Assembly (NCBI RefSeq): GCF_020379485.1
Contig: NW_026014633.1
Coordinates: 62,001 to 126,000, forward strand
From: Brassica napus
Lineage: Eukaryota > Streptophyta > Magnoliopsida > Brassicales > Brassicaceae
Reading direction: 5' to 3'
DNA: 64,000 nt
Each line of letters opens with the position of its first letter. Positions within the stretch are counted from its first letter, which is position 1. Position numbers and translations under genes: made by a program. Shown in pieces: positions 9,627 to 22,074 of the stretch. The notes below the pieces were generated by a model. That model was not told the DNA's origin. It did not search any database and was given only the letters and a program-made list of their open reading frames with translations.

Positions 9627-12600
9627 AGAGTGCTGAGTCCAAGGACCAACGGGCTGATATGTGTACTGATGGACAGCCACTGACGTCCTGTGTGTGCTGA
9701 CGGACACACACGGACACACACGGACAGCCACGGATGTCCTGTGTGTGCTGACGGACAGCCACAGACGTCCTGTGTGTGCTGGCTAACACCCACGGACGTC
9801 CTGTGTGTACTGAACAAAAAGCCCACGTGGGCCAAAATCACCCGAACAGTCCACGGGAAGGGTCAACGTGCTGAGTCCAAGGACCAACGTGCTGATATGT
9901 GTACTGATGGACAGCCACGGACGTCCTGTGTGTTCTGACGGACAGACACGGACACACACGGACACACACGGACAGCCACGGATGTCCTGTGTGTGCTGAT
10001 GGACAACCATGGACAGCCACGGACGTCTTGTGTGTGCTGGCGGACACCCATGGACGTCCTCTGTGTACTGAGTAGACAGCCCACGTGGGCCAAAATCACC
10101 CAAACAGTCCAAGAGAAGGGCCAGCGTGCTAAGTCCAAGGACCAACGTGCTGATATGTATACTGATGGACAGCCACGGACGTCCTGTGTGTGCTGACGGA
10201 CACACACAGACACACATGGACAGCCACGGACGTCCTGTGTGTGCTGACGGACACACACGGATGTCCTGTGTGTGCTGACAGACACCCAAGGACGTCCTAT
10301 GTGTGCGGACGGACACACACGGACACACACGGACAGTCACAGCGTCCTATGTGTGCTGACAGACAGCCATGGACAGCCCCGGACGTCCTGTATGTGCTGG
10401 CGGACACCCACTGGCGTCCTGTGTGTACTGAACAGACAGCCCACGTGGGCCAAAATCACCCAAACGGTCCCCGGGCAGGGCCAGCATGTTGAGCCCAAGG
10501 ACCAACGTGCTGATATGTGTACTAATGGACAACCACTAACGTCCTGTGTGTGCTGATGGACACACACGGACATACACAGACAGCCACGGATGTCCAGTGT
10601 GTGCTGACGGACACCCACAGACGTCCTGTGTGTGCTGACGAACACCCACAGACGTCCTGTGTGTACTGAACAGACAGCCCACGTGGTCCAAAATCACCCG
10701 AACAGTGCAAGGGTAGGGCCAGCGTGCTGATATGTGTACTGATGGACAACCACGGACGTCCTGTGTGTGCTGAAGGACACCCAAAGACGTCCTGTGTGTG
10801 CTGACAGACACACACGCACACACACGGACGTCCTGTGTGTGCTGACTGACACACACGGACGTCCTGTGTGTGATGACAGACTGCCACGGACAGCTACGAA
10901 CGTCCTGTGTATGCTGGCGGACACCCACAGACACACACGGAAAGCCACGGACGTCCTGTGTGTGCTGACGGACAGTCACGGACAGCCACAAATGTCCTTT
11001 GTGTGCTGGCGGACACCCACGGACGTCCTGTGTGTACTGAACAGACAGCCCACGTGGGCCAAAATGACCCAAACAGTCCACGGGAAGGGCCAGCGTGCTG
11101 AGTCCAAGGACCAACGTGCTGATATGTGTACTGATGGACAGCCACAGACGTCCTGTGTGTGCTGACGGCCACAGACGGACAAACACGGACACACACAGAC
11201 AGCCACAGACGTCCTGTGTGTGCTAGCGGACACCCACAGACGTCCTGTGTGTACTCAACAGACAGCCCACAAGGGATAAAATCACCCGAACAGTCCACGG
11301 GAAGGGTCAGCGTGCTGAATCCAAGGACCAATGTGCTGATATGTGTACTGATGGACAGCCACGGACGTCTTGTGTGTGCTGACGGACACACACAGACACA
11401 CACGGACAGCCACGGACGTCCTATGTGTGCTGACGGACACACACGGACATCCTGTGTGTGCTGATGGACACACACGGACATCCTGTGTGTGCTGACGGAC
11501 ACCAACAGACGTCATGTGCGTACTGAACAGACAGCCCACGTGGGCCAAAATCACCCAAACAGTCCACGGGAAGGGCCAGCGTGCTGAGTCCAAGGACCAG
11601 CGTGCTGATTTGTGTACTGATGGACAGCCACGGACGTCCCGTGTGTGCTGACGGACACACACAGACACACATGGACGTCCTGTGTGTGCTGACGGACACA
11701 CATGGACGTCCTGTGTGTGCTGACGGACAGCCACTGACAGCCACAAACGTCCTGTGTATGCTGGCGGACACACACGGACAGCCACGGACGTCCTGTGTGT
11801 GCTGACGGACAGCCACGGACAGCCACAGGCGTCCTGTGTGCGTTGGCGGACACCCACGGACGTCCTGTGTGTACTGAACAGACAGCCCACGTGGGCCAAA
11901 ATCACCCAAACAGTCCACGGGAAGGGCCAGCGTGCGGAGTCCAAGAACCAACGTGCTGATATGTGAACTGATGGACAGACACGGATGTCCTGTGTGTGCT
12001 GAAGGTCACAGACGGACACACACGGACAGCCACAGACGTCCTATGTGTGCTGGCGGACACCCACAAACGTCCTGTGTGTACTGACCAGATAGCCCACGTT
12101 GGCCAAAATCTCCCGAACAGTCCACGGGAAGGGTCAGCGTGCAGAGTCCAAGGACCAATGTGCTTATATGTGTACTGATGGACAGCCACAGACGTCCTGT
12201 GTGTGCTGACGGACACACACGGACACACACGGACAGCCCCGGATGTCCTGTGTGTGCTGACAGACACACACGGACGTCCTGTGTGTGCTGACGGACACCC
12301 ACAGATGTCCTGTGTGTGCTGACTGCTGACGGACACCCACGGACTTCCTGTGTGTACTGCACAGACAGCCCACATGGGCCAAAATCACCCGAACAGTCCA
12401 CGGGAAAGGACTGATGGACAGCCACAGAGGTTATGTGTGTTCTGACGGACACACACGGACAGCCACGGATGTCCTGTGTGTACTGACGAACACCCACGGA
12501 CGTCCTGTGTGTGCTGATGGACACCCACGGCCGTCCAGTGTGTACTGAACAGACAGCCCACGTGGGCCAAAATCACTCGAACCATCCACGGGAAGGGCCA

Positions 12601-15250
12601 GCGTGCTGAGTTCAAGGACCAGTGTGCTGAGTCCAAGGACCAGTGTGCTGATATGTGTACTGATGGACAGCCACGGACGTCCTGTGTGTGCTGACAGACA
12701 CACACGGACGTCTTGTGTGTGCTGACGGACACACACGGACGTCCTGTTTGTGCTGACAGACAGCCACAGACAGCCACGAACATCCTGTGTATGCCGGGGA
12801 CACCCACAGACACACACGGACACACACAGACAGCCACAGACGTCCTATGTGTGCTGACGGACAGCCACAGAAAGCCACAGACGTCATGTGTGTGCTGGCG
12901 GACACCCACGGACGTCCTGTGTACTGAACAGACAGCCCACGTGGGCCAAAATCACATAAACAGTCCACGGGAAGGGCCAGCGTGCTGAGTCCAAGGACCA
13001 ACGTGCTGATATGTGTACTGATGGATAGCCATGGACGTCCTGTGTGTGCTGACGGACACAGAGGAACACACACGGACACACACGGACAGCCACGGACGTC
13101 CTGTCCTGTGTGTGCTGGTGGACACCCACGGACGTCCTGAGTGTACTGACCAGACAGCCCACGAGGGCCAAAATCACCCGAACAGTCCAACGTGCTGAGT
13201 CCAAGGACCAACATGCCGATATGTATACTGATGGACAGTATCCTGTGTGTGCTGACGGACACACACGGACAGCCCCGGACGTCATGTGTGTGCTGACGGA
13301 CACACACGGACATCATGTGTGTACTGACGGACACCAACAGACGTCATGTGTGTACTTAACAGACAGCCCACGTGGGCCAAAATCACCCAAACAGTCCACA
13401 GGAAGGGCCAGCGTGCTGAGTCCAAGGACCAGCGTGCTGATATGTGTACTGATGGACAGCCACGGACGTCCCGTGTGTGCTGACGGACACACACAGACAC
13501 ACACGGACATCCTGTGTGTGCTGACGGACACACATGGACGTCATGTGTGTGCTGACAGACAGCCACTGACAGCCACGAACGTCCTGTGTGTGCTGGCGGA
13601 CACCCATAGACACACACGGACACACACGGACAGCCACATACGTCCTGTGTGTGCTGACGGACAGCCACAGACGTCTTGTGTGCGCTGGCGGACACCCACG
13701 GACGTCCTGTGTGTACTGAACAGACAGCCCACGTGGGCCAAAATCACCCAAACAGTCCACGGGAAGGGCCAGCGTGCGGAGTCCAAGAACCAACGTGCTG
13801 ATATGTGAACTGATGGACAGACACGTACGTCCTGTGTGTGCTGATGGTCACAGACGGACACACATGGATAGCCACAGACGTCCTGTGTGTGCTGGCGGAC
13901 ACCCACGGACGTCCTGTGTGTACTGACCAGATAGCCCACGTGGGCCAAAATCACCCGAATAGTCCACGGGAAGGGTCAGCGTGCTGAGTCCTAGGACCAA
14001 CATGCTTATATGTGTACTGGTGGACAGCCACGGACGTCCTGTGTGTGCTGACGGACACACACGGACACACACGGACACACACGGACAGCCCCGGACGTCC
14101 TGTTTGTGCTGACGGACACCCACAGACGTCCTGTGTGTGCTGACTGCTGACGGACACCCACGGACGTCCTGTGTGTACTGAACAGACAGCCTACATGGGC
14201 CAAAATCACCCGAACAGTCCACGGGAAGGGTTAGCGTGCTGAGTCCAACAACCAATGTGCTGATATGTGTACTGATGGACAGCCACAGACGTCATGTGTG
14301 TTCTGACGGACACACACGCACACACACTGACAGCCACGAATGTCCTGTGTGTACTGACGAACACCCACGGACGTCCTGTGTGTGCTGATGGACACCCACG
14401 GCCGTCCTGTGTGTACTGAACAGACAGACCACGTGGGCCAAAATTACCCGAACCGTCCACGGGAAGGGCCAGCATGCTGAGTCCATGGACCAGTGTGCTG
14501 ATATGTGTACTGATGGACAGCCACAGACGTCCTGTGTGTGCTGACAGACACACACGGACGTCTTGTGTGTGCTGACGGACACACACAGACGTCCTGTTTG
14601 TGCTGACAGACAGCCACAGACAGCCACGAAAATCCTGTGTATACTGGCGGAGACCCACAGACACACACGGACACACACAGACAGCCACAAACGTCCTGTG
14701 TGTGCTGACGGACAGCCACAGAAAGCCACAGACGTCATGTGTGTGCTGGCAGACACCCACGGATGTCCTGTGTACTGAACAGAAAGCCCACGTGGGCCAA
14801 AATCACCCAAACAGTCCACGGGAAGGGCCAGCGTGCTGAGTCCGAGGACCAACGTGCTCATATGTGTACTGATGGATAGCCACGGATGTCCTGTGTGTGC
14901 TGACGGACACAGACGAACACACACGGACACACACAGACAGCCACGGACGTCCTGTGTGTGCTGGCGGACACCCACGGACGTCATGTGTGTACTGACCAGA
15001 CAGCCCACGTGGGCCAAAATCACCCGAACAGTCCATGGGAAGGGTCAACGTGCTGAGTCCAAGGACCAACATGCTGATATGTGTACTGATGGACAGTATC
15101 CTGTGTGTGCTGACGGACACACACGGACAGCCCCGGACGTCCTGTGTGTGCTGACGGACACACACGGATGTCCTATGTGTGCTGACGGACACCCACGGAC
15201 GTCCTGTGTGTACTGAACAGACAGCCCACGTGGGCCAAAATCACCCGAAC
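9627..15250. repeat. Complex GC-rich satellite array, block 1
   Basis: This is tandem sequence built from short words such as GGACGTCCTGTGTGTGCTGA and CGGACACACACGGACAGCCA. An anchor close to GTGCTGATATGTGTACTGAT recurs about every 207-270 or 350-393 bases (for example 13003, 13213, 13434, 13795, 14003, 14257, 14495, 14854, 15070). Most units contain the 12-base palindrome GCCCACGTGGGC and repeated potential hairpins (GTGTGTG...CACACAC). Anchor spacing from 11602 repeats from 13434, giving a higher-order period of about 1.83 kb. Long frames are open on both strands because the repeat has few stop codons. I do not regard them as genes. Confidence 0.9.
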
Positions 15251-17171
15251 AGAAACACCCGATCCCGGCCGACTAGGCCCCGGTCGATGCCTCACGTCGC
15301 TCGGTCCATACACTGACCGAACCACTAAAAATTTCGCCCTTTATTTAAAAACATCGCCCATAGGCGAGGGCTAACTCAGATCTTAGCTCAAGACTACCTT
15401 AGTCATTCCGTAGCTTAGATCATTTCAACTTATGCACAGCGGAATAACATCTATCATCCATTGGACTAAATCCAATCTAATACTTGTCCGCTCGAATCAC
15501 CTCAGCTAATGGTTAGTATACTCAACTACCAGCTAGCTCCAAGGTTGTTTCTGAACACGAACCAAGTCATACAAATCTGAGGTTCCGTTTTCCCTAACCA
15601 TTCTATCTAGATCTATGCAACATTGCTAGATCATACCTTTGCCACATCCACGGAGCTTGTTAGCTCATCGGCCCAGCTACTCTAGCTGAATTAACTCATA
15701 TACCAGCTGATCGAGCTGTCACACTCGATCTGAGCTAGGACCGAGCTATGGCCAGCTGCCATATACTGCATCCAGCTCCGTTACACACACAAAACAACTC
15801 CCTTAGGTACTTAGTCATTCAGCCAACCATCCCCACAGACATAAGTAACCTTTGAGAAGTCTTCAAACAGCTAAGGACATGCATCTGGCCCTTACCTGCT
15901 CATGCACTGTCCCACATCCTTTTGCCTTATCAACTTATGATACCAAGTCCAGCTCATGGACTAACAACGCCCATCAGATCCTGAGTCAATCAACCAACCA
16001 CCCTACATGACCCAGAACTGATGAGTCTTCACACGTACCTAACCGGCCATGGAACCATGTCCCAACGAAGCCGATCAGTCCTCCTCTTACCACCGGTGCA
16101 TCCTTTGATCAATCAGATCAGACACCTTGATCCATCATCTATGGATCAGGTCGTCCATCCTTACCCATGATCAGATCACACACGGCCTTCCTTGAATAAT
16201 AACACCCAAGCTCAGTACTTATGGTCCACGCCATCAAGTACTAGCTATACTCTTATTCATGGCTTCCTGCTGGTTCCAAACATATTGGACCTTGCAATCC
16301 ACATGGTTCCTCTAATGCCAGGACACCCATGTGCCTCCTCCATGAGACGGATTAATGGTTCACACATGACCAAACCCAACACAACTCCATCAGATAAGCA
16401 TCAATATGCTCTCAGGTACAAAAATGACCTCTTCCAAGTATGCTCCAAAAACCCAATTAAAATTCATGATAATTCCCAACTAAGAGAATGCCATAATCAG
16501 AATTTGCAGAACCGGCCTCAATCCTATAGATCTCGGCCAAAATCAGCCAAACCGGCCAAAACTGGACATCATCAAATCAATTCCTAAAAATTGATTAAAA
16601 TACATGAAAACTCATGATAATTCATAACTAAGAGATTCCCATAATCAGATTCCAAAGAATCGACGCAGACCATATAGATCCTGATCATGAACAGCCCGGC
16701 CAAGGCCATGGGCACCATTCCTGAACCGGCCAAGGCCTTGGTTCAGTGCTATCAGGCCTGATCCAACAGACTACACCATAAACATTCCTAATATATATAG
16801 TCCTCAAGGACGTGCCATACTTGGCCATGATCAATTCCACAGTCAACAGAATTGTAATTCAAAGGTAATCATAAAACCGGTTACCTTATACATGATCTGA
16901 TTAGATCATGTGCCTTTCCTTATTATGTTCGGCCATGCTCCTCCAGTGCACGCCTCTATCAACCCTTATCACATAACTCCTGTATTGATAAGATCCATTC
17001 GTGGGTCGCACCCCTGATTCCTTCCATGGAACTTCCATGAAACCAGTTTCTACACTGCATCCACCTTCAAGGCTATTCATGCCTTTGTGAGTGAAGTCCG
17101 GCCTTCTCCCTTCTCTCCTAGGTATTTGCGTGTGTTCCCAAGATGCAGAGGAAGCCTAGGACGTGTTCATC
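15251..17171 (-). mobile_element. Solo LTR D, first segment
   Basis: Similar over its length to the outer part of the C-type LTR. D is split into three pieces (15251-17171, 50052-50859, 54522-54838) totalling about 3046 bases, close to the 3099-base LTR of C. The satellite is duplicated as CGAAC at 15246-15250 and 54839-54843, a 5-base TSD, so this was one insertion into the array. Its first bases have drifted from TGTAAGA to AGAAACA. Around 16440-16660 are repeats of AATTCATGATAATTC. No PBS or internal region accompanies it, so it is a solo LTR, and it is older than its insertions. Confidence 0.8.
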
Positions 17172-18018
17172 TGTCATCTCCCCGATCCTATGTAGGATCG
17201 CCCGGACGGGCCATGGTGTGGGGAGACGCACCAGTCAGGTCATTAGACCTTGAGACAAGCGTATCATGGCCCTGAATGAAGGTTAAGGGCATCAGTCAGC
17301 TGAGACTTAACCAGGATACGATGGAAACAAGGGTAAAGGAGTTGAGTGAGTGTTTAGGCAGCTGGACGAATGTTGGTTTGAGTTCAATCAGCTCGGTTCA
17401 GCTGGTATTCAGTTCACCATGATCTGTTCAGCTCACAGGATCTGGTGGACTAGCTCACTCAGCTGGGAACAGCTGGAGGTCAGCTCAATCCGGTGAACGG
17501 TGCGTTCTGGTTCGGATCAGTGTGGACGAGTCCGGGACGGTTACTGGGCGAGCCGATGGTCCGGGTGCAGGACGGTTTGACCAAATTGGTCTTAGGCTTG
17601 GGACAGGGAGTGGGCAAGCTTCCAGAGTGTGAGCTGAGGCTCAGTGATCGATTTGTCAAAGGAAGAAAAGGGGAGAAACCGCCAATGGGCGGTTGTGGGA
17701 TGGTTTTGGGAAGAAGGGATGTGATTTTTGGTAACTGTTCGCCCAGGCGGTTGGTGACAGTTTAAGTCGTCCTCTCTCTCTCATTTCTGCCATTCTGGTC
17801 GATTTTTACTCACTTTCACACAGAGAGAAACACAGAGAAAATTCAAGAGAGAAAGAGAGACACAAACCTTGGATTGGCCGATTTGATCCAAGAGATTGTT
17901 CTTGAGTGTTCCTGGTGTGTTTGGGCGTGTGATCAAGAGGATGGATTTGAGGCAGAAAGACAAGAAGAGGGCAAAGGAGAAAGAGAAGAAAGTCGCCCCT
18001 GGAGACCGAACTCCTAAG
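17172..18018 (+). repeat. 5' LTR of B, truncated and fused to gag
   Basis: Co-linear with LTRs 50860-52141 and 52955-54516 from TGTCAT down to the word CTCCTAAG at 18018, then departs. In the sister LTRs the next bases are GTGAGAGG, a good splice-donor context. Here gag coding follows instead. The last part of the LTR, the PBS and the leader are therefore missing. It includes the AGCT-rich block (17370-17480) and a CT-rich stretch near 17770. Confidence 0.8.
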
Positions 18019-18939
18019 GGTACAAGAAGGTATAAATCTCGGAAAGGAAAGGAGGCAACTGGAGCGTCTGGAGCAGTGGGGCAGGATGGTGCTGAACAGA
18101 CCGGAGTGTTACCAGCTGGAACCATTCCAACCACAGTGCTACCGGCTCTGGTGGAGCAGGTGGACAATGCAACCGGACTTCCAGTGGGTCCAACTCTTCC
18201 TACTGAGGTTAATGAAACTAATGTGGACGAGCAGCAAGAGCAAGTCCATGGAGACGATACTGGGTCGTCCAACGTTGGTGCTGAGAGTGGCCAGAATGTT
18301 GATGAAAACAATGTTTGGGTCACTGGTGCCGAGGAGGTCATTGAGCCGACCATAAGGGGCTTGGTGGAGGCTATGCAGATCATGGGAGCTCAGATAGCCT
18401 CCTTGACACAGGCGTTCACACCATTGGTGAACTCGTCCGTGGGACAGGCTAATCCCCCGGTTCGGGTTGCTGCTGGAGTGGCTGATGTTGGTGCTGGCCG
18501 TGTGGCTGAGGTGATTGAGATAGACCCACCGATCTGGCCAGTGCATGGTATGGACTACCTGAAGGTGCTGGAGCATATCTCCAAGTTGGGAACCAAACAC
18601 TTTGCTGGAAGTGTTGATCCTATGGAGGCGGACGAGTGGAGAACCAGGTTGGTTCGAAACTTCATGTCCACACGATGTCCTGAGGATTACAAGAAGGACA
18701 TAGCAGTACACTTCATGGAGGGAGCTGCACATAATCGGTGGTTAGCTTTGGACAAGCGTACCAATGGTACCATTGAGCACTTTTCTGACTTTGAGGTTGA
18801 GTTCAACCATAAGTACTTTCCTGCTGAGGCGTGGGATCGTTTGGAGTCCAAGTTCCTGGACTTGACTCAGGGATGGAGGACTGTTCGTGAGCAGAAGAAG
18901 AATTCAACCAACTCAGGAGGTATTTGGGAAGAGAACTAG
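17941..18939 (+). pseudogene. Gag of element B, N-terminal part
   Basis: From the ATG at 17941 the first 26 codons (MDLRQKDKKRAKEKEK...) come from LTR sequence and are lysine-rich. The frame then enters a gag resembling that of element A, including the segment KVLEHISKLGTKHFAGS, the core DEWRTRLVRNF and EAWDRLESKFLDLTQG. The frame ends early because of small indels, including a duplicated GTTCAAGTCCGAAG near 18951-18978. Gag forms the virus-like particle. An upstream in-frame ATG at 17896 is possible, but 17941 is retained in all sister LTRs. Confidence 0.75.
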
Positions 18940-18997
18940 AGGATGAGAAGGTTCAAGTCCGAAGGTTCAAGTCCGAAGGTTCATCCGAGGCCTAAGG

Positions 18998-19429
18998 GTG
19001 GAACTTCGAACCTACTGTTCTGTTTGTAAGTTCCACACGGTTTCTGAGTTGGGTGAGAGGATGGCCTTGCTGGAGACCAACCTCACCGAGGAGGGTAAGC
19101 AGAAGCTGAAGAGTGTGGTGGTATCCTCGGGTCAGAGTGGTGACAAGAAGGGGAAGAGGGACTCGACCGAGGAGGGTAAAACCTCAAGTGGTAGGTCAGA
19201 GTGCCCTAAGTGTGGTCGATACCACGGTGGAGAGTGCTGGAAGGCCATGGGTGCCTGTACTCGATGTGGTAAGATGGATCACTCAGCCAAGGATTGTCCA
19301 AGCCCGTTGGGTGAGTCCAGGACCTATCACCACTGCAGCCAGAAGGGCCACTACCGCAGGGATTGCCCTAAGTTGCAAGGCAACCAAAGTAAGGGACGTG
19401 GGGAGGCTAGCAGGCCAGTCCATGGATGA
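18998..19429 (+). pseudogene. Gag of element B, C-terminal zinc-knuckle part
   Basis: Continues gag in another frame with three Cys/His clusters: CPKCGRYHGGEC, CTRCGKMDHSAKDC and a third reading HHCSQKGHYRRDC, in which the first cysteine pair is damaged. These knuckles normally bind genomic RNA. An in-frame TGA at 19427-19429 interrupts sequence that is still alignable to element A gag afterwards (PRVYELSKDVDG), so the stop is a mutation. Confidence 0.75.
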
Positions 19430-19735
19430 GGCAAGACCTCAACACCTCGTGTGTATGAGCTATCCAAGGATGTGGATGGGACTCAGCCTTTCCAAGCGAT
19501 CACTGGTAACATTCTAGACTACTACTTTTACAATTCCAGTAGAATTGCATGGTATGGAACCTAGGATGGATAGATATACTTTGATGGGTCTTGTGTAAGG
19601 ACCTTAAGTATTGGTGGTGTGGAAACACACACATTATTTGATACTGGAGCTACACATAGTTTTGTGAGTCCAAGTATGATAGGAAAAGGTTTGTTCCAGT
19701 ATGGAACATGGGATGGTCCTGAACGAGTGAGTGCG
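19430..19735 (+). pseudogene. Gag tail, gag-pro spacer and protease start of element B
   Basis: After the broken gag tail comes a spacer with in-frame stops (19507-19600) that aligns with the equivalent spacer in element A. Protease starts near 19607 with the active-site motif LFDTGATHSFVSP and continues to GPERVSA, where element C is inserted. It resumes at 27940. Retroelement aspartic protease cleaves the polyprotein. Confidence 0.65.
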
Positions 19736-20831
19736 TGTAAGACCCGATCCCGGCTGACTAGGTCGCGGTCGATGCCTCACGTCGCTCAGTCCATACCTGG
19801 ACCGAACCTCTAAAAATTTTGCCCTTTATTTAAAATATCGCCCATTGGCAAGGGCTAACTCAGATCCTAGCTCAAGACTACCTTAATCATTCCCTAGCTA
19901 GAACCTTTCAACTTATGCACAGCGGAATAGTATCTACTTAACCATTGGTCTAAAACCAATCTAACACTTGCCTGGTCAGATCACCTCAGCTACTGGTCAG
20001 TAAACACAACTGCCAGCTAGCTCCAAGGTCGATCCTGAACCTAGACCAAGTCATACAATCAGAAGTTCCGTTCCCCTAAGCCATTCTATCTAGATCTATG
20101 CAACATTGACAGATCATACCTTTGCCACATTCCCGGAGCTTGTTAGCTCATTGGCCCAGCTACTGTAGCTGAAGGAACTCGTAAACTAGCTGATCGAGCT
20201 GTCACACTCGAAGTGAGCTAGGACCGAGCTATGGCCAGCTGCCATATACTGCGTCCCGCTCCTTTACAACACAAAACAACTCCCTTAGGTACTTAGTCAT
20301 TCAGCCAACCATCCCCACAGACATAAGTAACCCTTGAGAAGTCTTCAAACAGCTAAGGACATGCATCTGGCCCTTACCGGCTCATGCACTGTCCCACATC
20401 CTTTTTGCCTTATCAACTTATGATACCAAGTCCAGCTCATGGACTAACAATGCCCATCAGATCCTGAGTCAATCAACCAACCACCCCACATGACTCAGAA
20501 CTGATGAGTCTTCATACTTCCTAATCAGTCATGGAACAATGTCCCACTGAACCTGATTAGTGTTGCTCTTACCACCGGTGCATCCTTTGATCAATCAGAT
20601 CAGACACCTTGATCCATCATCCAAGGATCAGGTCGTCCATCCTTGCCCATGATCAGATCACACACGGCCTGCCTTACCAACACCAAGGTTGATAACCAGC
20701 AATTCCTTATGATCAATATCATAAGTGACAATATGTTCCAGCACACAAACATATGATCAGATATCCTAACACAAGGATCTGACCCCAATATGCCCTCAGG
20801 TGCAATTTCGACTGCAAGCAAACCTGCTCCA

Positions 20832-21270
20832 AAAATCAATTAAAATTCATGACAATTCATGATAAATCATAACTAAGAGAATGGTCCAATCAGATTTCCC
20901 AGAACCGGCCTCCATCCCATAGATCTCGGCCAAGATCAGCCAAACCGGCCCAAGGGACCATCTCTAAATCAATCCCTAAAAACTCATTAGGATTCATGAT
21001 AATTCATGATAAATCTTAACTAAGAGAATGGTCAAGTCAGAATTCCAAGAACCGATCTCGATCCTATGGATCTCGACCTAGAACAGCCCCACCGGCCACC
21101 TTGACCATCTCGAAATCAATCAGATAAAAATCCCCAAATACCATGATAATTCATGATAATTCACCACTAAGAGGATTCCAAAGTCAGATCGCCATAAATC
21201 CATCAGGAAGTAGGAGATCCGGACTTAGCTGCCAAACCAAGGCCATGGAGGGTTCTTCTGAACCGGCCAA
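20832..21270. repeat. Triplicated segment of about 145-150 bp inside LTR C
   Basis: Three successive copies each contain ATTCATGATAATTCATGATAA-like words, AACTAAGAG, then an AACCG..TC block and a GGATCTCG-like word. The second LTR has the same array at about 25932-26370, and relatives of the unit occur in D near 16440-16700. Confidence 0.6.
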
Positions 21271-22067
21271 GCCATGGTTCAGTGCTACTATGTCTAATCA
21301 TCAATCTCAATCATAAGAAGAAGAAATAATATGATTAATAATCATAAAACAGAGTAAGGTGTAACTGCAGGACCAGATCAGCCCATAGTGTACCAGACTA
21401 TGTCCAATGGTCTGCAGTCCCCACCTGTTACCTCATCAGGGGCGTCCATGCTCCTCCTAGCACGCCGTCATCAAACCCTTATCACATACTTCCAGTATTG
21501 ATAAGATCTAACCATGGTTCGTGCCCATCACTCCTTCCATGGAACTTCCATGAAACCAGTTTCTATACTGCATCCATCTTCAAGGCTGTTCATGCCTTTG
21601 AGAGTGGAGTCAAGCCTTCCCCCTTCTCTCCTAACCAATTGCGTGTGTTCCCAAGACACAGAGGAAGCCTTAGACATGATCATCCATGATCAATCACCAT
21701 CCAAAGGTCGTGCATCACTTCCCTCTTTGTTCCCCATGAAACTGCTTTCCACACCAATCTCCCTTTAAGGCTGCATTGGCCCTTGGGAATGGATTCCGGC
21801 CAACTCCCTCCTTTCCTCACCATTTGCGTGTGTTCACAGGCTCCAGATAAGGCTTTGGGTGTTGTCAACAATGATCAAAACCGTTCAGAGGGTCGTTCTC
21901 AACTTCCCCCTTGATCTGCCCCAAAACTGTCTCTTTATGGCCTTCACACCACCATGGGTCTTGGATTGGGAATCCGACCAACTCTCTGTATTTTTCTCTG
22001 GATTCTTTGTGTTTCAGGGTGTAGAAGGAAGCCCTGGCGTGCCTGCAAAGGCACGGACTTGCCTTCC

Positions 22068-22074
22068 TTATATA
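22068..22074 (-). promoter_or_regulatory. TATA box of LTR C
   Basis: Minus-strand TATATAA, at the position equivalent to the TATA box of LTR G. The functional 5' LTR copy is at 27168-27174. Confidence 0.5.

Noticed and set aside
10536..15192. Numerous overlapping 100-245-codon frames with repeats such as HTQDVRGCP
   Set aside because: Same satellite effect. Units vary by non-multiples of three and frames shift, so no selection on protein is apparent.
9627..15250. CRISPR-like array of direct repeats
   Set aside because: Repeats are variable in length with no constant repeat-spacer alternation, and the setting is a plant nuclear genome.
16010..16050. CTGATGAG motif resembling a hammerhead ribozyme core
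   Set aside because: No matching GAAAC core or flanking helices found nearby. The words also occur by descent in C at 20500.
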